From the NCBI GenBank assembly GCA_921293015.1, contig OV121089.1:41154520-41218519 (forward strand): a DNA stretch of 64,000 bases. The letters are read 5' to 3'. Shown here piece after piece: positions 57,201-64,000 of the stretch (positions are counted from its first letter, which is position 1; every line of letters starts with the position of its first letter). The position numbers and the translations under genes are program-made. The notes below the pieces were generated by a model that was not told the DNA's origin, did no database searches, and saw only the letters and a program-made list of their open reading frames with translations. The stretch is from Phorcus lineatus. Lineage: Eukaryota; Mollusca; Gastropoda; Trochida; Trochidae.

Positions 57201-57879
57201 GAGAGACTTTTGTTCTAAAAGAGCAAATAAGCCCAGCACTAATGTTTTGGTTGTGATCTTGTACGACCATAGCGAACCAACCTTCACGTAGTGAGGTTAT
57301 TTTTGGCCTAGAATAAAAGCACAATAAAAAATCTATTTAGGTAAAGAAAATATAGTAAAATATTTCCCTGATTTACCCATTTGATTAATATTTTAATTCA
57401 ATGAATTGAAATTAAAAAGATTCTTGTAACATTTGTAGTATTTAAAGTCTATGATTACTTGAATGGTTCTACATGGATTGAACTCTTTTTGTCATTTTAT
57501 GTGCATGTAAATGTATTGTGTGATAAATACCTTTATATGAAATTTCAATACGGGTTTGAATAAAAGAAAATCACGTAGAGTTTCAATAGAGAGCTAAAGT
57601 TAAGATTTTATAGGAGAAATGAATGAAACAATTAATTGTTTAAAAAAAATTTAAGTTGGCATGTATAAACAGATGGAGGAATTTATTGACTAAAAGAAAC
57701 TTTTAAATTATTTTTTTATTATCAACAATAAGAATATATTTTCTGTATTGGAATTAAAAATGAAACAAGTTGTTAAAGAATGAAAGAATGAAAACGCTTT
57801 GTCAATTGAAAACGTCATAGTGCAAACGACTACATGTCTATCAACTGATCACCTTCTTATATATATATATATATATAAA
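57201..57879. other. Intergenic, nothing recognised
   Basis: Very AT-rich; ends in a (TA)n run at about 57859-57877 that abuts the Tc1-like element. Confidence 0.4.
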
Positions 57880-58952
57880 AATAAAATTACCCAAATGTGG
57901 AGTTAAAAGACAAGTGCGAAGAAACTCTCAGTAGTCACAGGAATGGTGGAATCTGTCATCAGTAGCGTGTGTGACCACCCTGGGCATCAATGCAAGCAAG
58001 TACACGCCTCCTGATTGAAGTCGTCAGGTGTCGGATCCTGTTCCATATGTCATACCTGGTGAGTTGTCTGGCCACGGCAAAACAGTGACGTTGGCGTTCT
58101 CGAGGTAGTCTCTAACAATTCGGGCAGTGTGAAGTCTTGCGTTTTCGTGTTGCAATATCAATAGTCTTGGCTGTTGTTGGATGAAAGGAACGACGATAGG
58201 TCTCAGTACCTCATCAATGTATCGCTGGCCAATAAGATTTCCTCGCAGAACAACCAGCGTCTTCGAAAAAAAAAATTCGTCATTTGGCCACAAATCCCTT
58301 CCCACACCATGATGCTTCCGCCTCCAAACGGGTGAACGAACATCTCTAATGCAGTTTGGGGCGAGACGCTCGCCATTCGTCGATAAACTCGAACCCTTCC
58401 ATCGTTCCTGAATAGGCAAAACCTGCTCTCGTCTGTGTAATCTGTGTTGACGGTGTAGGCGTCAAAGCCATTCCACGGAAAGGGCGGAATGCTCGTATAC
58501 CAGCCAAACGAAGTCGACGAAGGGTTGTTGTTGTGTTGAAGATGACATGACAGAGGGCCGTCGCCGCTGTTGATGTCGCCGTTACGAATTGGTTTCAGAG
58601 TTGAGTTTGCCTGATGTAGCGATCTTCGGTCTTCCCGAACTTGGTCTGTCCTGTGTCTCGCCTGTCTGCTGGTAGTGTATTAACATCCTTCTGATGGTGG
58701 TTTGGCTGTAGTTGAAGGTTATTGCCATTAGACGTTGGTAAGCCCCCATAGTGGACATACACATGTACCGATCGCTTGGTCACTTTGTCATAGCGTAAGT
58801 CTTGGCATACTTTTGGTGTTCTTTATGTTACTGAATGTCTGCTCTTTCCAAAAAGGGTATTTATGCAACATTGCTGCACGTGCATCACAAATCATGCCTC
58901 AAAAACACGTTTTTCTTTTACTTTGGAGTTTATTTAAGGACATTTTACTCTA
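57880..58952 (-). mobile_element. Tc1/mariner-like transposon, inactive
   Basis: An element of about 1.07 kb with a decayed transposase on the minus strand and weakly matching ends (taaaattacccaaatgtgga left; inverted right, taaaatgtccttaaataaac). It lies beside a (TA)n run, fitting a TA target. The ends are approximate. Confidence 0.75.
57990..58780 (-). pseudogene. Tc1-like transposase pseudogene
   Basis: A DDE transposase moves the element by cut and paste. N-terminal helix-turn-helix: FNYSQTTIRRML and QDRPSSGRPK (58764-58600). Catalytic part: GGSIMVW, GNLIGQRYIDEVLRP, LLILQHENARLHTARIVRDY, NVTVLPWPDNSPG (58350-58060), ending GGHTRY before a stop. The second catalytic Asp (normally QDNA) is Glu here (QHENA). 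The PIEH-x-WD block with the third acidic residue is deleted or frameshifted. Several frames are needed. Confidence 0.85.
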
Positions 58953-59060
58953 AAGTGTCTTGGGGCTATCCCTGCATGACTCTAGAGCGTTAATAGACTA
59001 GCCCCATACAGTACATGTGTATGGCTCGGGAGCGTTTTTAGGCTCGTCCCATATGACTCC
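58953..59060 (+). repeat. Short imperfect repeats (gactctagagcgt / ggctagcccc)
   Basis: The phrases 'gactctagagcgt' and 'ggctagccc' recur in variants here and again at 60500-60600. They look like a decayed minisatellite at the left border of the mosaic duplication. Confidence 0.55.
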
Positions 59061-59215
59061 AGAGTGTTTTGGTGCTAGCCCCGTTTGACTTTAGATTATT
59101 GGACTTTCATAATCGGAAGACTGAATTAATCTAGAGTGTGTAAAAACAGTAAATATATCAAAGATGTGAAAAATAACTGAGATAATTTAAATTAAAAAAC
59201 CGATATCGTAGAGCG
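59061..59215 (+). repeat. Block A, copy 1 (155 bp)
   Basis: Identical by eye to 60343-60497. It begins agagtgttttggtgctagcc and ends gatatcgtagagcg. Confidence 0.9.
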
Positions 59216-59246
59216 TCAGGATATGAATCAAATAAGGCTAGATTAT
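59216..59246 (+). repeat. Block B, copy 1 (31 bp)
   Basis: Matches 60731-60761 with one difference (caaataag / caaacaag). In copy 1 it sits directly between block A and block C. Confidence 0.8.
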
Positions 59247-60345
59247 AAATGCCGAACCCCATAACAACGTCGATACGATGACTCAATCACATTTTGAAAA
59301 GAAAGGTTCATTTCCTTGTCAAGTATGGTAATTGCCTAGCATTTCCCTCTATCCAACCAGCCACTAAAATGACTCTAGGCACTACCCGAATAAAAGGATG
59401 CAGGGGTCCGAGACTTTTTGTTTCAAGCTCCTCGGAAAAGGACATTTCACTGGCTGACAAAAGTATCATATCGTATATACCTATGAATAACCTTCTGGCA
59501 AAACCAGGCATGTCTTCTGATAGGTCATAGGGTATTGTAAGTGTCCGAAAACAAGACCATTATACATGAACTGGTGTGCCCTGTGGGAAATGTAACATAG
59601 ATAAGAAAAACGATGTCGCACTCGATAAAGAGATCAATTACCTTAGTTTGATAATGTTTTTCACAACGACTGACCACGAAGCACAACCAGTTAACCAGAA
59701 AACCATTTGATAAGTCTGATTAGTAGATTATCAAAAGTATCTCTGGTTTCGAAATTGGATTTCCAACTCATTTGTAGAACGCCGCTAATGGCTAAAATAT
59801 TGCCCAATTGGCGTTAAACAATAACTCGTGATCACTCACTCAATTGTAGAAATTCTTCTTGTAGATGAAAATGCAGCTACACTTAACACGCTTTGGGATT
59901 ATTTTGTTAAGGAATAGATAAGATTGATTAGTTTATAATGTAACTGAAGGTATTTAAATTTATTTTCAACTGACATGAATATTTATCAAGAACCTAAATC
60001 GAGATATGTAGTAGACATAACTTATGGCAATACGAGTAGAAAGTGCGTGACATTGTTTCCAGGTGTTCATTTCTTTACGCTACTGCCTTTTTGGACCAGT
60101 CAATATTACATTCCTGACCTTTTCTTATTTTAGATTTAAGACACCTGAATTTTATGGGTCGTTCGTAATGGATATGTACAACTTTTTACATTACAAAGTT
60201 TGAGGAATGTGTTATATTAAAGGGCCACTATATACGGATGGTAACTACGCATGTAAACTTCGTGAGCTATTTGCCTTCTAAAAGTTTCAACTTAATACAG
60301 AGATAAATATCATCTTCCAATTAGAGACTAGCTAAATGATGAAGA
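59246..60345 (+). repeat. Block C, copy 1 (1.1 kb)
   Basis: Matches 62003-63120 almost exactly, apart from a 17-bp stretch missing here near 60023 and a few substitutions. It ends partway through a MITE that is complete only in copy 2. Both copies carry an identical 78-codon open frame (59294-59530; 62051-62287) with no recognised domain, so its identity shows recent copying, not selection. Confidence 0.9.
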
Positions 60346-60497
60346 GTGTTTTGGTGCTAGCCCCGTTTGACTTTAGATTATTGGACTTTCATAATCGGAA
60401 GACTGAATTAATCTAGAGTGTGTAAAAACAGTAAATATATCAAAGATGTGAAAAATAACTGAGATAATTTAAATTAAAAAACCGATATCGTAGAGCG
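60343..60497 (+). repeat. Block A, copy 2
   Basis: Second copy of 59061-59215, joined to the end of block C through the shared bases aga. Confidence 0.9.
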
Positions 60498-62002
60498 ATC
60501 TGAGCCAGAACAGAGTCATTTGAAACTGGGCTTGTATAACTCTAGTGTCAAATTTGGCTAGGCCCGAATAACTCTAGAGTCACATGAGGCTGGCTACACC
60601 CCACCCAAACGAAAATTCTGTATCCGCCCCAGAAAGGTGCCTTTGCTATTTCGACTGTCCCCTTGTCTTTGGCTAAAAGTGGTGGAGCAAAATTTCATCC
60701 ATTATGATAACTCGATTAAATAGGTAAATGTCAGGATATGAATCAAACAAGGCTAGATTATTATTGACATTTCCAAAGTTTCAGCGATCATAAAATGAAC
60801 TCGTTCCTGGCTAATGCTAAATGGTGCGACAATGAATCATTTCGGAAATTCACTATCACAATTGAGTTTGTGTACTATTCCTTGTGATGTCAACGTATGT
60901 GTCGACCAATACGTGGGTCGTCTTTAATACTGTCTCGGCCACCTTTGAGTTCAACTGACCACCTTTCGATTGTTGCATACGAAGGAGCAGAAACCCCTAT
61001 CTATATGATCATGAATGACTTGACATTTTTATATGCAGTTAATTAACTACAGCCCGGGAACCCGATAAAGATAAACAGACCCCACTTGAAAAACAACTAC
61101 TACTACTATACACTTTCACCAAAATTATTGGCAGTTGATGCAGAGCCTGAAGAAAACATGGCAGATCAAATGCATAGCATGTTGCCATTGAATTGCATTT
61201 TATTTCGAATCGCGGCTGTACGTCATTGAACAGGTCGTTTGAAATATACAACCTGTCGCCATGATTTGTAACCCACTGTTGTCATTATTCCACTATCACC
61301 AAGGAGACAGCTCATATTACCGTTCATAGTGGACCATACAATATGTTGTTTTTAGAGGTTGTGTTTCGGGAGATATGTAACCACTAACGGTCGGGTCCAT
61401 GGCGGAAGTTTTAAATCGAATAAGTTTAAGTGTTTATCATTACATTGAATTTGATTTGTATAACATTATATGATCAAATGATAATAATCAAGTTTTATAT
61501 ATATTGTTCATCTGTCGATTTCATATATAATATACATTAGTTGCCATCGGGCCTACGGACTCGGATTTATGGATAAAAAAATTCATCATAAGTTGTTAAA
61601 GGTTTCCATCTAGAGACGATTAACCATTTTCTTACGAATTCTAATTGTCATTCAAAAGGTTATTCATATTATTTGAGTTTATTTTCAATTTATTTATATA
61701 TGATTGTCACGAGATATTAATAGTATTTTCAATATTCCTGTAATCACGTCAAATCGGAGTGGTTGACCTACTAACAATGTGAAGACCTTGGTTCATTGTG
61801 GAAGTCACACCATCACTAAATGAAATATACATCTTGGACTTAAACCGGAGTAATGAATATATGTTGAATTGGCTGAATCTGTATATGAATGTAAATCAAG
61901 CAAAGAACATGTGATCAGTCAAATAATTGATAATATACATATGTTGACTTGGTCGTGCTGCATGCGCCGAGAAACGACCTCCATTTACCAAAACATATTT
62001 TT
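60498..62002. other. Sequence between blocks A2 and C2
   Basis: Holds block B2 (60731-60761) and otherwise single-copy AT-rich sequence. No gene; a minus-strand 70-codon open frame at 61039-61251 lacks support. Confidence 0.45.
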
Positions 62003-63120
62003 TAAATGCCGAACCCCATAACAACGTCGATACGATGACTCAATCACATTTTGAAAAGAAAGGTTCATTTCCTTGTCAAGTATGGTAATTGCCTAGCATT
62101 TCCCTCTATCCAACCAGCCACTAAAATGACTCTAGGCACTACCCGAATAAAAGGATGCAGGGGTCCGAGACTTTTTGTTTCAAGCTCCTCGGAAAAGGAC
62201 ATTTCACTGGCTGACAAAAGTATCATATCGTATATACCTATGAATAACCTTCTGGCAAAACCAGGCATGTCTTCTGATAGGTCATAGGGTATTGTAAGTG
62301 TCCGAAAACAAGACCATTATACATGAACTGGTGTGCCCTGTGGGAAATGTAACATAGATAAGAAAAACGATGTCGCACTCGATAAAGAGATCAATTACCT
62401 TAGTTTGATAATGTTTTTCACAACGACTGACCACGAAGCACAACCAGTTAACCAGAAAACCATTTGATAAGTCTGATTAGTAGATTATCAAAAGTATCTC
62501 TGGTTTCGAAATTGGATTTCCAACTCATTTGTAGAACGCCGCTAATGGCTAAAATATTGCCCAATTGGCGTTAAACAATAACTCATGATCACTCACTCAA
62601 TTGTAGAAATTCTTCTTGTAGATGAAAATGCAGCTACACTTAAACACGCTTTGGGATTATTTTGTTAAGGAATAGATAAGATTGATTAGTTTATAATGTA
62701 ACTGAAGGTATTTAAATTTATTTTCAACTGACATGAATATTTATCAACAACCTAAATCGAGATATGTAGTAGACATAACTTATATGATGTTTTAACCTTG
62801 GCAATACGAGTAGAAAGTGCGTGACACTGTTTCCAGGTGTTCATTTCTTTACGCTACTGCCTTTTTGGACCAGTCAATATTACATTCCTGACCTTTTCTT
62901 ATTTTAGATTTAAGACACCTGAATTTTATGGGTCGTTCGTAATGGATATGTACAACTTTTTACATTACAAAGTTTGAGGAATGTGTTATATTAAAGGGCC
63001 ACTATATGCGGATGGTAACTTACGCATGTAAACTTCGTGAGCTATTTGCCTTCTAAAAGTTTCAACTTAATACAGAGATTAATATCATCTTCCAATTAGA
63101 GACTAGCTAAATGATGAAGA
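62003..63120 (+). repeat. Block C, copy 2 (probable source)
   Basis: The 1,118-bp counterpart of 59246-60345. It continues uninterrupted into the rest of the MITE, so this is the more likely original. Confidence 0.85.
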
Positions 63121-63283
63121 AAGGTCCATAGAAATGTCTGCTACTCATTTAGTTGCTAAATTGTAAACACACAGAAACGGTCGATGATAAAGAGGTGTTT
63201 GACTTTGACCCCAAGAAACATGCGTTTGACATAAATTTATATTCATTGGGGAGCGAAAAACAAAAAAACGTAATACTGCCCCT
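62995..63283. mobile_element. 289-bp TTAA-flanked MITE
   Basis: The ends agggccactatatgcgg and, inverted, aggggcagtattacg are flanked by TTAA (62991-62994 and 63284-63287). A truncated copy, 60221-60345, ends at the block C breakpoint. The tips resemble those of 46976-47978. Confidence 0.7.
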
Positions 63284-63643
63284 TTAATATGCATATTTAT
63301 AGTTCAATAACTGAAGGGAGGTCAAATAATCAAACATACTTTTAATTTCAAATAAGGGAGAGATTACCTTTTACTCTATGTTGTTTTAGGAAAAATAAAA
63401 TCTCTTTCACTGAAGTGTTTAAAAATCTAACATAAATATTCCATGAAATTACTTCTTTTTCGTGTTCTCTGTGAGATAAATTCCGTTAGCTTATCCTCAA
63501 TAAGTAAGGACACTCCAGGGCATCAGTTAATCCTACCATGTCCTTGTACTTGTAGCCTACATTGGTATATATCGTCCATCCCCAACACTTTGCTAGAAAA
63601 TCGATAAAGTCAGGCCTTTGGGGAATTGATAAAGTGAGCAGAA

Positions 63644-63982
63644 ATGTCAAATTACGGCGATTCCACTGTTAATACCTTGTTGAGATACGCGACAGTGGAC
63701 AGTAGCACTAATCTGTTTAAATGTACATTGTATTACGGAGGGTACGTTAACGAGTTTAGCCAAGATGAACCATTTCGGGAGGTTGGATTTAAGGGATTTC
63801 AATTATTTTTAAAATCTGGCTTAGTGTTAAGATTTCCACATTCCGAGACCCTATATACTTCTTTACACGCGAATTCCATTGCGATTTTTGAGAATCAGGT
63901 ACCATCCATTGACGTCAGCATCATTGATATAAACCTACCTCACGTTTCAGGTTCCAGTTACTCACAAACAACAACACCATAA
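63644..63982 (+). CDS. Unassigned open frame, 112 codons
   Basis: ATG in the context gcagaaATGt, ending TAA. The product starts MSNYGDSTVNTLLRYATVDS and has a single Cys (FKCTLYYGGY). No signal peptide, transmembrane segment or known domain. It contains a possible splice acceptor near 63950 (cgtttcag). It could be a first exon of a gene beyond the right edge, or chance. Confidence 0.25.
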   Translation: MSNYGDSTVNTLLRYATVDSSTNLFKCTLYYGGYVNEFSQDEPFREVGFKGFQLFLKSGLVLRFPHSETLYTSLHANSIAIFENQVPSIDVSIIDINLPHVSGSSYSQTTTP

Positions 63983-64000
63983 AGGTACCATAAAGCTATA

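Noticed and set aside
59294..62287. Two identical 78-codon frames as a duplicated gene
   Set aside because: Identity follows from the block C duplication. No domain, and the opposite strand is equally open.

Overview
This is eukaryotic, AT-rich, intron-bearing animal DNA. The mix of secreted mucin/EGF and PAN/apple proteins, tRNA-derived SINEs, many TIR elements, a Tc1-like relic, a CR1/L2-type LINE and a Crypton suggests a marine invertebrate. A mollusc or other lophotrochozoan is my best guess, but no diagnostic gene proves it.

Two protein-coding genes can be assembled exon by exon, and they lie head to head. (1) On the minus strand, starting at 13046 and running off the left edge, is a secreted or cell-surface mucin-like protein. 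It has a signal peptide split over two small exons, then one giant 5,319-bp exon, an EGF-like exon and three exons resembling the helical start of a GAIN domain. The giant exon carries six copies of an unrecognised six-cysteine domain and about 1.6 kb of 8-residue Thr/Asn/Asp/Ser/Pro repeats. (2) On the plus strand, 18103-34225, is a complete six-exon gene for a 408-residue secreted protein: a signal peptide followed by five PAN/apple-like modules, one per exon, every intron in phase 1. Their start codons are about 5.1 kb apart, and a LINE with 11-bp target-site duplications fills 2.46 kb of that gap. Both products look extracellular (mucus, adhesion or recognition), but a shared function is inference.

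The introns of both genes are full of repeats. In the mucin gene there is a decayed copy of its own giant exon (9790-10860) and two MITEs. In the PAN gene there is a spliced but broken Crypton tyrosine-recombinase gene (19554-22338), a 125-bp hairpin, a 607-bp TA-flanked MITE, a 62-bp minisatellite of about 26 units with inverted copies at its edge, and two TIR elements (29111-30553 and 30585-31459).

From about 34.4 kb to the right end I find no convincing host gene. The stretch holds a 59-bp minisatellite (37.5-38.1 kb), a nested TIR structure (39829-46167 with a 3.6-kb TA-flanked element inside), a cluster of eight GGATCC sites in under 200 bp, TTAA-flanked MITEs, a (AGT)n tract next to a SINE, two copies of a second SINE in opposite orientation, a broken Tc1-like transposase, and a mosaic duplication at 59.06-63.12 kb whose junctions look like microhomology-mediated template switching. 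One short open frame near the right edge (63644-63982) is unassigned.
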